DNA of 64,000 nt. Source: Marinobacter similis. GTDB taxonomy: Bacteria; Pseudomonadota; Gammaproteobacteria; Pseudomonadales; Oleiphilaceae. The position numbers and the translations under genes are program-made. Shown one piece after another: positions 18,550-28,220 of the stretch. Within the stretch, counting starts at the first letter, position 1, and each line of letters starts with the position of its first letter. The stretch covers positions 1,178,001 through 1,242,000 of the forward strand of contig NZ_CP007151.1 of assembly GCF_000830985.1 (NCBI RefSeq), read 5' to 3'. The notes beneath the pieces are model-generated. The model had not been told where the DNA came from, did no database searches, and worked only from the letters and a program-made list of their open reading frames with translations.

Positions 18550-19894
18550 ATGTTGCAGAGACTGACCAATGGCTCAGTGAAACTGGTCGAGCGTTATCTG
18601 CCCGATCCCTACGTACTGGTCCTGCTGCTATCACTAGTGGTGTTTGTGGCCGCTATCGCGTTTGAAGGCCAATCGCCGCTGCAGATGGTGCAGTACTGGG
18701 GCGATGGTTTCTGGAACCTGCTGACTTTCGCCATGCAGATGGTTCTGGTTCTGGTTACCGGCTTCGTACTGGCCAGCACCCCGTTTTTCCGCACCATCCT
18801 CAAGGCCCTGGCACGGCTGGCCAAATCACCCGGCCAGGCGGTGATTCTGGTTACCCTGGTGTCGCTGGCGGCAGCCTGGATCAACTGGGGCTTTGGTCTG
18901 GTAATCGGGGCGTTGTTCGCCCGCCAGGTAGCGCGGGAAGTGCCGAGCGTTAACTACCCGTTGCTGATTGCGAGTGCCTACAGTGGCTTCATGGTGTGGC
19001 ACGGCGGCCTGGCCGGTTCGGTGCCGCTGGTGATTGCCACCGAAGGCCACTTTACCGCCGACATGATCGGTGTGATTCCCACCAGTGAGACCATTTTTGC
19101 TCCGTTTAACCTTCTGCTGGTGCTGGCCATGTTCATTGTCATACCGGTGGTGAACCGGCTGATGATGGGGGACGATGGCAAGCACGTTGATGCCACCAAG
19201 CTGGGTGACGAAGAGCCACTGCCACCACTGAACAATGAGCGCCCGGCCGAGAAGCTGGAGAACAGCCTGATCCTGGCCCAGGCCATCGGGGTGATGGGGG
19301 TGATTTTTGCCGGTTACTACTTCCTGGCGCGCAGTGGTTCCCTGAATCTGAACATCGTCAATTTCATGTTCCTGATCCTGGGTATCATCCTGCACGGTCG
19401 GCCGTCCCGCTTCATCGCCAGTGCCACCGAGGCGGTTAAAGCTCTACCGGTATCATTATCCAGTTCCCGTTCTACGCCGGGATCATGGCGATGATGGTGG
19501 ACTCCGGGCTGGCCAGCAGTCTGTCCAACTGGTTTGCCAGTGTTGCCAACCCGACCACCTTCCCGCTGTTCACCTTCCTGAGTGCCGGTATCGTCAATAT
19601 CTTCGTGCCGTCTGGTGGTGGTCAGTGGGCGGTGCAGGCACCGATCATGCTGGAAGCCGGCGCCGCACTGGGTGTCGAGCCAGCCCGTACGGCCATGGCG
19701 GTGGCCTGGGGTGATGCCTGGACCAACATGATTCAGCCGTTCTGGCGTTGCCGGCGCTGGCGATTGCCGGCCTGTCTGCCAAGGATGTCATGGGCTACTG
19801 TCTGATCGTGTTGCTGGTTACCGGCGTGGTGCTGGGTTTCGGGCTGATGTTCTTGCCTGATCACCGACCACGAGAACAGGCAGCCGGGTGTTGA
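18550..19894 (+). CDS. atoE: Short-chain fatty acid permease, AtoE family (two frameshifts)
   Basis: About 449 aa and 10-12 membrane segments. The N-terminus RLTNGSVKLVERYLPDPYVLVL and the loop WINWGFGLVIGALFAR are hallmarks of TIGR00366/AtoE inner-membrane carriers of acetoacetate, butyrate and similar acids. Frame one ends in ATEAVK; frame two resumes STGIIIQFPFYAGIMAM with FVPSGGGQWAVQAP, another family motif; frame three carries LPALAIAGLSAKDVMGY to the end. The breaks at about 19441 and 19742 are each repaired by one G. ATG 18550 follows GCGAGGACATATT. A thioesterase gene follows 92 bp later. Confidence 0.88.
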
Positions 19895-19986
19895 CGCGCC
19901 CGGTTGCCCGCAAATGCGGTAAGGTGTGGGCTGGTCTCCGAAAGATCGTCCCTGAAAGACAGGCCCAGCAAGAAGGAAGTACCTGA

Positions 19987-20485
19987 ATGACCGCAAAGCA
20001 CTCCCAGGGCTCGAAGCCCGTATCGGCCTCGGCCATCGAGCAGCACGTCTACAAAGTGTTCCCGAACGATATGAACGCCCACAACACGGTGTTCGGGGGC
20101 ATGATCATGGCCAAATGTGATCGTCTGGCTCTGGTAGTTGCTGAAAGACATTCAGCATGTGTGCGTGACCGCCGCAGTGGATTCTATTCATTTCCGGGCG
20201 CCTGCCAAAGGCAACGACACCCTGCTGTTCAGCCTGTCGTTGAACCGCAGCTGGGGCTCGTCCATGGAGATTGGTGCGCGGGTTGAGGCCGAGAACAGCT
20301 ACACCGGCGATACCCGTCATATCCTGTCAGCGTTCTTCACCTTTGTAGCCCTCGATGAAAACGACAAGCCGGTGGATGTGCCCGAGGTGATGCCAGAGAC
20401 GGATGAACAGGCACGCCGGTTCGAGAATGCCCAGGTTCGCCGCGACGGGCGCCTGAAGACCCGAGAGAAACTGGCCAGCCGCTGA
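19987..20485 (+). CDS. Acyl-CoA thioesterase, hotdog fold (frameshift near 20145)
   Basis: About 166 aa. The sequence [21 protein letters not shown] is the N-terminal hotdog helix with the conserved Asn and Gly-Gly of the YciA/BACH-type family. In the second frame [16 protein letters not shown] and [19 protein letters not shown] are typical. The frame changes near 20145 by two missing bases (or one extra). These enzymes hydrolyse acyl-CoA to free acid and CoA in the cytosol. Placement after the fatty-acid permease fits acyl metabolism. Confidence 0.88.
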
Positions 20486-20576
20486 GCCGGAAGCCAGTTG
20501 CATATTTTCCAGCTGCTGGAATGCGGACTACACTGATAACTGAAGTCGCAGTTATGAGCAGCCAGCAGGTTTCAGT

Positions 20577-21352
20577 TTGGATCAGATCAAGCCCCTGCCC
20601 ATAGGCGCCCAGCACTACATCCTCATGCTGATCCCGAGGCTTATCCGGGACATTGAGGAGCTGGGGTTGCCGCACATCATTCGGACTTCCAGCTTTACCG
20701 AGCGGGAAGTCACTACCCTTTACTTCGAGTTCGTTTCCATAAACCGGGTGCTACCGACCGAGCCCGAGCACATTGCGCCTGGGCTGTGGCCGCATCTGAT
20801 TTATTGTGTGAAGGTGATGACTGAGATGGTCAATTCCGCCTCCATGGAGGAGCTGGCTCAGGCCCGGGAGCAGGCCATTCGGAAGTTCCTGCCCCACGCC
20901 CGGCAGACGGTGGAGAAAGAATATCAGGACCAGTGTCGGGAAGGCGCCGTGGACTTGCACCTGGCGGGAGTGTTGCGACAGGACAGCTCGCCAGATCATT
21001 CCCGGGAGCTGTGCATGGAGCAATACGGCTGGAGCGCGAGCAGCGCATCGAGTCAGTCAGGGGGCTTTCCACCGCCCATCTGGATGCTCATTCGGCCTGC
21101 ATCGTCGAAGCCGCAAAAGCCTATGTCGAGCAAGCCCAGGCCGACGCACCGGAGGACTTCGGGTTATTGGACCTGGTAGTCCGGTTACTGGATCTGCTGC
21201 GTCTGGTGCATGTGCTTGAAACGGCCCCCTCGGCGCAGGCGGCTATCCCGGCCGACTTCTCCGTGGATAACATCGTGCTGGGTATTGGTAATGCGCTGTA
21301 CCGCAAAGAGTTGGGGCTGCGCTTTACCCAGGTTAAAGCTCCGCATCCTTAA
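20577..21352 (+). CDS. Protein of unknown function, helical (frameshift near 21017)
   Basis: About 258 aa in two frames. The start is uncertain: TTG 20577 is the only in-frame candidate near the 5' end, without a convincing ribosome site. The sequence is mostly amphipathic helix, with no signal peptide or membrane span. The first part ends ELCMEQYGW; the second reads GAIRLEREQRIESVRGLST and then LLDLVVRLLDLLRLVHVLE, joined by one extra G in CATGG(G)AGC. Its last 20 bp overlap the convergent Lrp gene. I recognise no family. Confidence 0.6.
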
Positions 21353-21785
21353 CGTTCTCCATCACCACAAAGGTACTGGTCTGCAGCACGTGGGGCAGGG
21401 CCGAGATCTGTTCACCCAGTACCTGCCGGTACTCCGCCATGTTCCGGGTGCGCACTTTCAGCAGGTAATCGAAGTTGCCGGCGATCATGTGACATTGCTC
21501 CACCGCCGATATCTGCTTAACTGAATGGTTGAAGGCGGCCAGGGCATTGCTGCTGGTGTCGTCGAGGGTGACCTGGGCAAAGGCGATGTGGGAGAGGCCA
21601 AGTTTGGTCTGATTGACCAGTGCCGTGTAGCCGGTGATGTAGCCCTGTTCCTCAAGCCGCCGCATGCGTACCTGGCACGGCGTTTTGGACAGGCCCACGC
21701 GGGATGCCAGCTCGGTCACTGTAATCCGGGAGTTTTTCTGCAATTCGCGAATAATGGAGTGATCGATTCTATCCAATTCGACCAT
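21333..21785 (-). CDS. Lrp/AsnC family regulator, probably of putA (PutR-like)
   Basis: Encodes 150 aa. The winged HTH reads NSRITVTELASRVGLSKTPCQVRMRRLEEQG, and the C-terminal RAM domain has AFAQVTLDD and CHMIAGNFDYLLKVRT for ligand sensing and oligomerisation. It is divergent from putA with 396 bp between starts. Known family: Lrp-type PutR proteins activate putA in response to proline in several proteobacteria. The PutA here lacks the N-terminal repressor domain, so an external regulator is expected and this gene is the obvious candidate. Confidence 0.88.
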   Translation of the reverse strand: MVELDRIDHSIIRELQKNSRITVTELASRVGLSKTPCQVRMRRLEEQGYITGYTALVNQTKLGLSHIAFAQVTLDDTSSNALAAFNHSVKQISAVEQCHMIAGNFDYLLKVRTRNMAEYRQVLGEQISALPHVLQTSTFVVMENVKDAEL

Positions 21786-22181
21786 AAGGTCAGTTCCTGA
21801 GTGTGTAAATGGCCTGTATCGGGCCTGAATATAATCGAAAAGCCTGTTTTCGGAAACTTCTTAGTCAATTCGGTTGTCTGGCTTTGCAGGCGAACTGATC
21901 TTCTGACGATCTGGGGACGTAGGCGTCAGTGAGGCAATGGATATTTTTATTGGTAATGGCCTCAAGTCACGATCCGTTGCGAACGTGACGTCATCCTTGC
22001 ACTGGTCAGAGACGCTTAGGCGAAGGAAAGTTGGCTAGAACATCGAAATATTAAAGCAAATTCATAAATTATTCCCGCGAAAAAAAGACAGAACGCCTCG
22101 TGTGTTTAGTTTTTAAAGAGAAAATGTCTTTGTCGTTCTCGGTAGAATGCCGGTAAGACAATTAATGAAGAGGGTGTAGCT
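21786..22181. promoter_or_regulatory. Long divergent promoter region between the Lrp gene and putA
   Basis: This 396-bp gene-free, AT-rich stretch holds a TATAAT at 21830-21835, a perfect dyad CGAAAA-GCCTG-TTTTCG at 21836-21852 and an A/T-rich run from 22047 to 22135 with phased A and T tracts suited to Lrp-type wrapping. The ribosome site of putA is AGAGGGTG before 22182. No ORF or RNA gene is apparent. Confidence 0.5.
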
Positions 22182-25100
22182 ATGAGACCGCAGCAATCAG
22201 AGACGCCGACACTGGTCGACAGCCGGCTGGCCATTCGTGATTACTACCTAGCTGACGAGCATAAGGTCGTCCATGAGATGATTGCGGGCGCTCAGTTGTC
22301 ACCGAGCGAGCGCGAAGCCATTTCGGCCCGCGCCGCCGACCTGGTGCGTAGCGTGCGTAAAAACGCCAAGCCCACCATCATGGAAAAATTCCTCGCCGAA
22401 TATGGTCTGACCACCAAAGAAGGTGTGGCGCTGATGTGTCTGGCCGAGGCCCTGTTGCGGGTTCCCGACAGCATGACCATCAACGACCTGATCGAGGACA
22501 AGATTACCTCCGGCGCATGGGGTACCCACCTGGGTAAAGCTTCTTCTCAGCTGATCAACACCGCCACCATCGCCCTGCTGATGACCAGCAACCTGCTGAA
22601 GGAATCCGAGCGCAACAGCGTCGGCGATACCCTGCGTAAGCTGCTCAAGCGTTTTGGTGAGCCGGTCATCCGCACCGTGGCTGGCCAGGCCATGAAGGAA
22701 ATGGGCCGCCAGTTCGTGCTCGGGCGTGACATCGATGAAGCCCAGGACGAAGCCAAAGAGTACATGTCCAAAGGCTACACCTACTCCTACGACATGCTGG
22801 GTGAAGCCGCGCGCACAGACGACGACGCCAAGCGCTATTTCGACTCCTATTCGAACGCCATCGACAGCATTGCCAAGGCGTGCAAAGGCGATGTGCGTAA
22901 GAATCCGGGCATTTCCGTGAAGTTGTCCGCGTTACTGGCCCGTTACGAGTACGGCAACAAAGAGCGGGTGATGAACGAATTGCTGCCCCGCGCCCGTACC
23001 CTGGTCAAGAAAGCCGCTGCAGCGAACATGGGCTTTAACATCGATGCCGAGGAGCAGGACCGCCTGGACCTGTCCCTGGACGTCATCGAAGAGCTGGTGG
23101 CTGATCCTGAGCTGGCCGGCTGGGATGGCTTTGGCGTGGTGGTGCAGGCCTACGGCAAGCGCTCCTCCTTTGCCCTGGACTGGCTGTACGGCCTGGCCGA
23201 GAAGTACGACCGTCGGTTCATGGTGCGTCTGGTTAAAGGCGCCTACTGGGATGCGGAGATCAAGCGTGCCCAAGTCATGGGTCTGGACGGCTTCCCGGTC
23301 TTCACCCGCAAGGCGTGCAGCGATGTGTCGTTCGTTTCCTGCGCGACCAAACTGATCAACATGACGGACCGGATTTACCCGCAGTTCGCCACCCACAACG
23401 CCCACTCGGTGTCCACGATCCTGGAGCTGGCCAAGCTCAAGGGCGTGAGCAATTACGAGTTCCAGCGTTTGCATGGGATGGGTGAGTCCCTGCATAACGA
23501 GGTCCTTAAGGCGAGCGGTGTTCCGTGCCGCATCTATGCCCCGGTTGGGCCGCACAAGGATCTGCTGGCGTACCTGGTTCGCCGTCTGCTTGAGAACGGT
23601 GCCAACAGCTCGTTCGTGAACCAGATCGTCGACAAGAGCATTACCCCGGAGGAAATCGCCAAGGACCCGATTGATGCGGTTCGTGAAATGGGCGACAACA
23701 TCTCCAGCAAGGCGATCGTGCACCCGTTCAAGCTGTTCGGGGACCAGCGCCGAAACTCCAAGGGCTGGGACATCACCGATCCGGTCACGGTGCAGGAAAT
23801 CGATGCCGGCCGAGACGCTTTCCGCAGCCACCGCTGGAAAGGCGGCCCGCTGATTGCCGGTGAAGTATCCGGCACTGAGGTTCAGGTTGTGCGTAACCCG
23901 GCCGATCCGGAAGACCTGGTGGGGCATGTCACCCAGGCGACCGATGCCGATGTTGATACCGCTGTTTCTGCAGCCCAGGAAGGCTTCAAGGCCTGGTCCG
24001 CCAAGCCCGCGGAAGAGCGCGCCGCCTGCGTGCGCAGGGTAGGCGAGCTGTACGAGGAGCACGCCTACGAGCTGTTCGCGCTGACCACCCGCGAGGCGGG
24101 CAAGTCGCTGCTGGACGCGATCGCCGAGATTCGTGAGGCGGTAGACTTTGCCGAGTTCTACGCCAACGAAGCGGTCCGCTACAAAGACGCTGGCGATGCC
24201 CGTGGCGTCATGTGCTGCATCTCGCCGTGGAACTTCCCGCTGGCCATCTTCACCGGCCAGATCCTGGCTAACCTGGCTGCCGGTAATACCGTGCTGGCCA
24301 AGCCGGCGGAGCAGACCTCCCTGCTGGCGATCCGTGCCGTGGAGCTGATGTACGAGGCGGGTATTCCGAAAGACGCGATTCAGCTGCTGCCGGGTACCGG
24401 TGCTACTGTCGGTGCCGCACTGACGTCTGATTCCCGGGTTTCCGGTGTCTGCTTCACCGGTTCCACCGCGACTGCACAGCGCATCAACAAGGTGATGACC
24501 GAGAACATGGCGCCGGATGCTCCGCTGGTGGCGGAAACCGGCGGCATGAATGCCATGATTGTGGATTCCACCGCACTGCCGGAACAGGTCGTCCGGGATG
24601 TACTGGCGTCGTCGTTCCAGAGCGCCGGTCAGCGTTGTTCCGCCCTGCGCATGCTGTATGTGCAGAAGGACATCGCCGATCACCTGCTGGAAATGCTTTA
24701 TGGCGCCATGGAAGAGCTGGGCATTGGTAACCCCTGGTTGCTGTCCACTGATGTCGGCCCGGTTATCGATGAAACCGCCCGCAAGAAAATCGTCGATCAC
24801 TGCGACAACTTCGAGCGCAATGGCAAGTTGCTGAAGAAGCTGCCGATTCCCGAAAAGGGACTGTTCGTTTCTCCGGCGGTACTGAAGGTGTCTGGCATCG
24901 AGGAAATGGAAGAGGAAATCTTTGGGCCGGTGCTGCACGTGGCGACATTTGAAGCCAAGGACATCGATAAGGTGGTGGATAGCGTGAACGCCAAGGGCTA
25001 CGGCCTGACCTTCGGTATCCACAGCCGGGTTGATCGCCGGGTCGATCGGATCGCCAGCCGGATCAAGGTGGGCAACACCTACGTGAACCGGAACCAGATT

Positions 25101-25811
25101 GGCGCCATTGTTGGCTCCCAGCCGTTCGGTGGTGAAGGTCTGTCGGGTACTGGTCCGAAGGCCGGTGGTCCGCAGTACGTACGTCGCTTCATGAAAGGCA
25201 ATACCGTGGAAGTGCCGGCGCAATCCGGTGGTAAGTCGGTGGATGCCAAGAAGCTGCAGAGCCTGATCGGCAAGCTGGATTCACTGAAAACCCAGAAGCC
25301 AAACGACCGCATGGCCCTGCTCAAGCCGATCTTCGGTGAGCTGCCGGCGCCGCTGGACGCCCATGCTGAGGAAATGCCGGGGCCAACTGGCGAGCTGAAC
25401 CGCCTGACCAACCATGCCCGTGGCGTGGTGCTGTGTCTTGGACCGGATCAGGCCACGGCACTGGAGCAGGCTGGTGTGTCACTGTCTCAGGGTAACAAGG
25501 TGGTCGTGGTTGCACCGGGCGTTGAGGCCAAGGTCAGCGAGGCGGCTAAGGCCGGTTTGCCGATCGTGGGTATCGACGGCCAGCTGGAGCCGGAAGCGCT
25601 GGCAACCGCCAATGGCTTTGAAGCGGTGGTCAGCTGTGCCCAGCAGGAGTTGCTGCGTGATTATCGCCTGGCCCTGGCCAAGCGTGAAGGCGCATTGCTG
25701 CCGCTGATCACCGAGCACAGGCTGGACCAGCGTTTCGTGATCGAGCGTCACTTGTGCGTGGATACTACTGCAGCCGGTGGTAACGCAAGTTTGATCGCGG
25801 CGTCTGAGTGA
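22182..25811 (+). CDS. putA: Bifunctional proline dehydrogenase / L-glutamate gamma-semialdehyde dehydrogenase
   Basis: Encodes 1209 aa, intact. It oxidises proline to glutamate at the membrane using FAD and NAD+. There is no ribbon-helix-helix domain: the protein begins with the arm region (SRLAIRDYYLADEHKVV). The ProDH barrel covers about residues 160-480 (NIDAEEQDRLDLSLDVIE, RLVKGAYWDAEIKRAQ, RLHGMGESLHNEVL). The dehydrogenase domain covers about 560-1020, with ISPWNFPLAIFTGQ, catalytic Glu in VAETGGMNAMIVDS and Cys in SAGQRCSALRML. The last 190 residues form an ALDH-like C-terminal domain. This layout corresponds to PutAs without repressor function that carry the C-terminal lid domain. 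It is much longer than RHH-less short PutAs. Confidence 0.97.
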   Translation: MRPQQSETPTLVDSRLAIRDYYLADEHKVVHEMIAGAQLSPSEREAISARAADLVRSVRKNAKPTIMEKFLAEYGLTTKEGVALMCLAEALLRVPDSMTINDLIEDKITSGAWGTHLGKASSQLINTATIALLMTSNLLKESERNSVGDTLRKLLKRFGEPVIRTVAGQAMKEMGRQFVLGRDIDEAQDEAKEYMSKGYTYSYDMLGEAARTDDDAKRYFDSYSNAIDSIAKACKGDVRKNPGISVKLSALLARYEYGNKERVMNELLPRARTLVKKAAAANMGFNIDAEEQDRLDLSLDVIEELVADPELAGWDGFGVVVQAYGKRSSFALDWLYGLAEKYDRRFMVRLVKGAYWDAEIKRAQVMGLDGFPVFTRKACSDVSFVSCATKLINMTDRIYPQFATHNAHSVSTILELAKLKGVSNYEFQRLHGMGESLHNEVLKASGVPCRIYAPVGPHKDLLAYLVRRLLENGANSSFVNQIVDKSITPEEIAKDPIDAVREMGDNISSKAIVHPFKLFGDQRRNSKGWDITDPVTVQEIDAGRDAFRSHRWKGGPLIAGEVSGTEVQVVRNPADPEDLVGHVTQATDADVDTAVSAAQEGFKAWSAKPAEERAACVRRVGELYEEHAYELFALTTREAGKSLLDAIAEIREAVDFAEFYANEAVRYKDAGDARGVMCCISPWNFPLAIFTGQILANLAAGNTVLAKPAEQTSLLAIRAVELMYEAGIPKDAIQLLPGTGATVGAALTSDSRVSGVCFTGSTATAQRINKVMTENMAPDAPLVAETGGMNAMIVDSTALPEQVVRDVLASSFQSAGQRCSALRMLYVQKDIADHLLEMLYGAMEELGIGNPWLLSTDVGPVIDETARKKIVDHCDNFERNGKLLKKLPIPEKGLFVSPAVLKVSGIEEMEEEIFGPVLHVATFEAKDIDKVVDSVNAKGYGLTFGIHSRVDRRVDRIASRIKVGNTYVNRNQIGAIVGSQPFGGEGLSGTGPKAGGPQYVRRFMKGNTVEVPAQSGGKSVDAKKLQSLIGKLDSLKTQKPNDRMALLKPIFGELPAPLDAHAEEMPGPTGELNRLTNHARGVVLCLGPDQATALEQAGVSLSQGNKVVVVAPGVEAKVSEAAKAGLPIVGIDGQLEPEALATANGFEAVVSCAQQELLRDYRLALAKREGALLPLITEHRLDQRFVIERHLCVDTTAAGGNASLIAASE

Positions 25812-25819
25812 CGCCTGAT

Positions 25820-25852
25820 CCGGCACCGCGGCTAATCAGCCGGTGGTGCCGG
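25820..25852. terminator. Hairpin between convergent putA and pxpC
   Basis: CCGGCACC (25820-25827) pairs with GGTGCCGG (25845-25852), and inside it CGGCT pairs with AGCCG around an AATC loop. It follows the putA stop and includes the pxpC stop codon, so it can end both transcripts; no T-tract is present. Confidence 0.55.
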
Positions 25853-26777
25853 GTGCTCCCTGCCGTAACCGGTGATTAAAGATCATGCGTCGGGCTTCCG
25901 CCTCTGCCACATCGGTGAGGTAGAAGCTCACCGTCGCACCGGGTGCCCGCTGGGCCAGTTGGCCTGCCCCCAGGGCGCTTAATGATCCGATCTTCGGGTA
26001 TCCGCCAATGGTCTGTCGATCCTTCATCAGCACGATGGGCTGGCCATCGGTAGGAATCTGGATAGCGCCGTAGGCAATACCTTCCGAAATGATGCCGTCC
26101 AGGTCGCCGTGGATGGCTTCCCCCGACAATCGATACCCCATGCGGTCGATGTTCTGACTGACCTGATATTCCGAGGTGAAGAAGCGGGCCCGGGCCGAGC
26201 GTGGAAAGTGCCGGTACTGGTAGCCGGGAATCACCCCCACCCGTAGTGGCTTCCGGTAGTCCGGAATTTCACTGTAGGGCACGCTCGCCTTGGCAACAGC
26301 CGAGGGCGGCGCCAGCGGTATGCGGTCACCCTTGGCCAGTTTGGCGCCGGTGCCATCCAGGCCGCCAAGTTGTTCCCGGCTGACGGTAGCCGCGCTACCC
26401 AGTCTGGCTGGTACGTCCAAGCCACCGCTCACCGCCAGGTAGGCTCGTAAGCCCGCCACTGGCATGCTGAAGCTGAGCTGGTCGCCCTGTTTGATTTCGT
26501 AGGTCTGCCAGGGGGCAATGGGGCGGTCGTTCAGGCGCGCCCCCAGGTCCGCGCCAGTCAGGGCAATGCTGGTGTCGCTGTGGGCCAGCAGGCTCAGGCG
26601 GCCGAAAGTGATTTCCAGCTGAGGCGCGTTCAAGGGATTGTTCAGCAGGCGGTTGGCCCACAGAAAGGCGTGCTCATCCATGGGGCCACCGGTGGTGACA
26701 CCGATGTGCTGGTAACCAAGCCGGCCCATGTCCTGGACCTGCGTCAGCATGCCCGGATCCAATACTTCAAAGCTCAT
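25836..26777 (-). CDS. pxpC: 5-oxoprolinase subunit PxpC
   Basis: Encodes 313 aa. Start ATG 26777 (MSFEVLDPGMLTQVQDMGR) overlaps the end of pxpB by 11 bp; a longer frame to 26816 lies inside pxpB. GRLGYQHIGVTTGGPMDEHAFLWANRLLNN is the family signature of the biotin-dependent carboxyltransferase-like/KipA group. PxpA, PxpB and PxpC together hydrolyse 5-oxo-L-proline to glutamate with ATP. IPTDGQPIVLMKDRQTIGGYPKIG near the C-terminus is also conserved. It is intact and the last gene of the operon. Confidence 0.93.
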   Translation of the reverse strand: MSFEVLDPGMLTQVQDMGRLGYQHIGVTTGGPMDEHAFLWANRLLNNPLNAPQLEITFGRLSLLAHSDTSIALTGADLGARLNDRPIAPWQTYEIKQGDQLSFSMPVAGLRAYLAVSGGLDVPARLGSAATVSREQLGGLDGTGAKLAKGDRIPLAPPSAVAKASVPYSEIPDYRKPLRVGVIPGYQYRHFPRSARARFFTSEYQVSQNIDRMGYRLSGEAIHGDLDGIISEGIAYGAIQIPTDGQPIVLMKDRQTIGGYPKIGSLSALGAGQLAQRAPGATVSFYLTDVAEAEARRMIFNHRLRQGAPGTTG

Positions 26778-27458
26778 CGAATTGGCCCCCGAGGCTGATG
26801 AATTCTTCCCGGTCAATGGACCGGAACTTTATCCGGTCGCCAATCTGGGCCAGGGCCAGCGACTCGCTGTCCCAATCCACCATCTTGCTCGGGGTGCGCC
26901 CGACGATCTGCCAGCCGCCGGGTGTCGCGCTGGGGTAAATGGCGGTTTGTGACCCGGCGATACCCACGCTGCCTACCGGCACTTTCAGCCGGGGCGTTGA
27001 CTTGCGGGGCATGGCAATGCGCTGGTCGGTACTGCCGAGAAAGGCAAAGCCCGGCTGAAGCCAATGGCGTAGACCCGGTAGGTCTGCTCGCTGTGAATAC
27101 GAATGACCTCGTCGGTGGACAGGCCGGAGAACTCGCAGACGTCATTGAGATCCAGGGCAACCTCGGGGCCATAGTAGACCGGCAGTTCCAGGGTCTGGGC
27201 TTGGGCATCGTCCTGCGCGCCGGTCGCTCCGCTTTCCAGGGCCCGGCGCAGGCGGGCGTGGATGCCAAACCGGTCAATGCGCTCCAGGTCATAACAGACC
27301 ATCACCGAGGTGTAAGAGGGCACCAGATCGGTGATGACATCTGACAGCGTCGCCCGGATAGTGTCGGTCGCCTGTTTCACCAGTGCTGCCGTCTCATCGC
27401 AGATGCTATCTCCGAAGTAGACAATGCAGGTGCTTTCGTTGATGCCCTCGATTCTCAT
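26767..27458 (-). CDS. pxpB: 5-oxoprolinase subunit PxpB (frameshift near 27058)
   Basis: About 231 aa. Starts ATG 27458, overlapping the pxpA stop by 4 bp (ATGA). The KipI-like domain has YTSVMVCYDLERIDRF and LPVYYGPEVALDLNDV, followed by YAIGF. The correct continuation QPGFAFLGSTDQRIAMPRKSTPR, then VPVGSVGIAGSQTAIYPSATPGGW, lies in another frame, restored by one C in TTC(C)AG at about 27058. PxpB and PxpC form the ATP-using part of the enzyme. The overlaps with both neighbours point to coupled translation. Confidence 0.92.
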
Positions 27459-28189
27459 AACGCCTGCACGACCTGGCGCATGTGACGGGCGGCCTCGACG
27501 GCGTGGGTGCTGTCACCGTGAATGCAGATGGTGTCGGCCCGGATCGGGATTCGCTTGCCGGAAATGGAGGTCACCGTGCCGTCCTTGATGATCTGCGTGA
27601 CCTGGTTTTCGATGGCCTCGGTGGACTCGTGCACCGCGCCCGGCACTGAGCGTTTCACCAGCCGGCCCTCGTCGCTGTAGGCACGATCGGAAAAGGCCTC
27701 AAACCAGACATCGATACCGAATTCCCTGGCTCGGTCGAGCACATCGTCGGCGTCGGGGGTGGCCATGACCACCAGCGGGCAATGAGGTGCATAGTCTCTG
27801 ACGGCCGCCATCACCACCGACAGGGTGGTGTGATCAACGGCCATCTTGTTATAGAGCGCACCGTGGGGTTTGACGTGTTGGATAGCGGTGCCGTGGGTAC
27901 GGCAGATGCCATCCAGGGCCGCCATCTGGTAGACCAGAATGGCTTTGAGCTCGTCCGGGCGCAGGTCGATATCGCGTCGGCCAAAGCCGAGCAGATCCGG
28001 GTAGCCCGGGTGGGCGCCGATGGTCACGTTTTCCGCGATGGCCATGCGCACGGTCTGATCCATGGTAAGTGGGTCAGACGCGTGGAAGCCGCAGGCAATG
28101 TTGGCCATGTCGATGAAGGGCATTACGTCGGCATCCATACCCTTGGTCCAGCTACCGAAGCTTTCGCCCATGTCACAATTGAGTTTCAT
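27455..28189 (-). CDS. pxpA: 5-oxoprolinase subunit PxpA (LamB/YcsF family)
   Basis: Encodes 244 aa, intact. LNCDMGESFG at residues 3-12 and IDMANIACGFHASDP (about 26-40) are the conserved acidic and His residues of this TIM-barrel-like family; IGAHPGYPDLLGFGRRD and VKPHGALYN follow, and ICIHGDSTHA closes it. It acts with PxpBC on 5-oxoproline. It lies 31 bp after dctM. Its position behind a TRAP transporter implies that the substrate is imported from outside. Confidence 0.95.
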   Translation of the reverse strand: MKLNCDMGESFGSWTKGMDADVMPFIDMANIACGFHASDPLTMDQTVRMAIAENVTIGAHPGYPDLLGFGRRDIDLRPDELKAILVYQMAALDGICRTHGTAIQHVKPHGALYNKMAVDHTTLSVVMAAVRDYAPHCPLVVMATPDADDVLDRAREFGIDVWFEAFSDRAYSDEGRLVKRSVPGAVHESTEAIENQVTQIIKDGTVTSISGKRIPIRADTICIHGDSTHAVEAARHMRQVVQAL

Positions 28190-28220
28190 TGGAGTCCTCC
28201 TGAAACGTGCGTGTCGTGCC

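Noticed and set aside
22932-25223. A 763-codon open frame on the minus strand inside putA
   Set aside because: It is fully antisense to a strongly conserved gene, is rich in His, Arg and Gly as expected from a GC-rich shadow frame, and has no recognisable domain or ribosome site.
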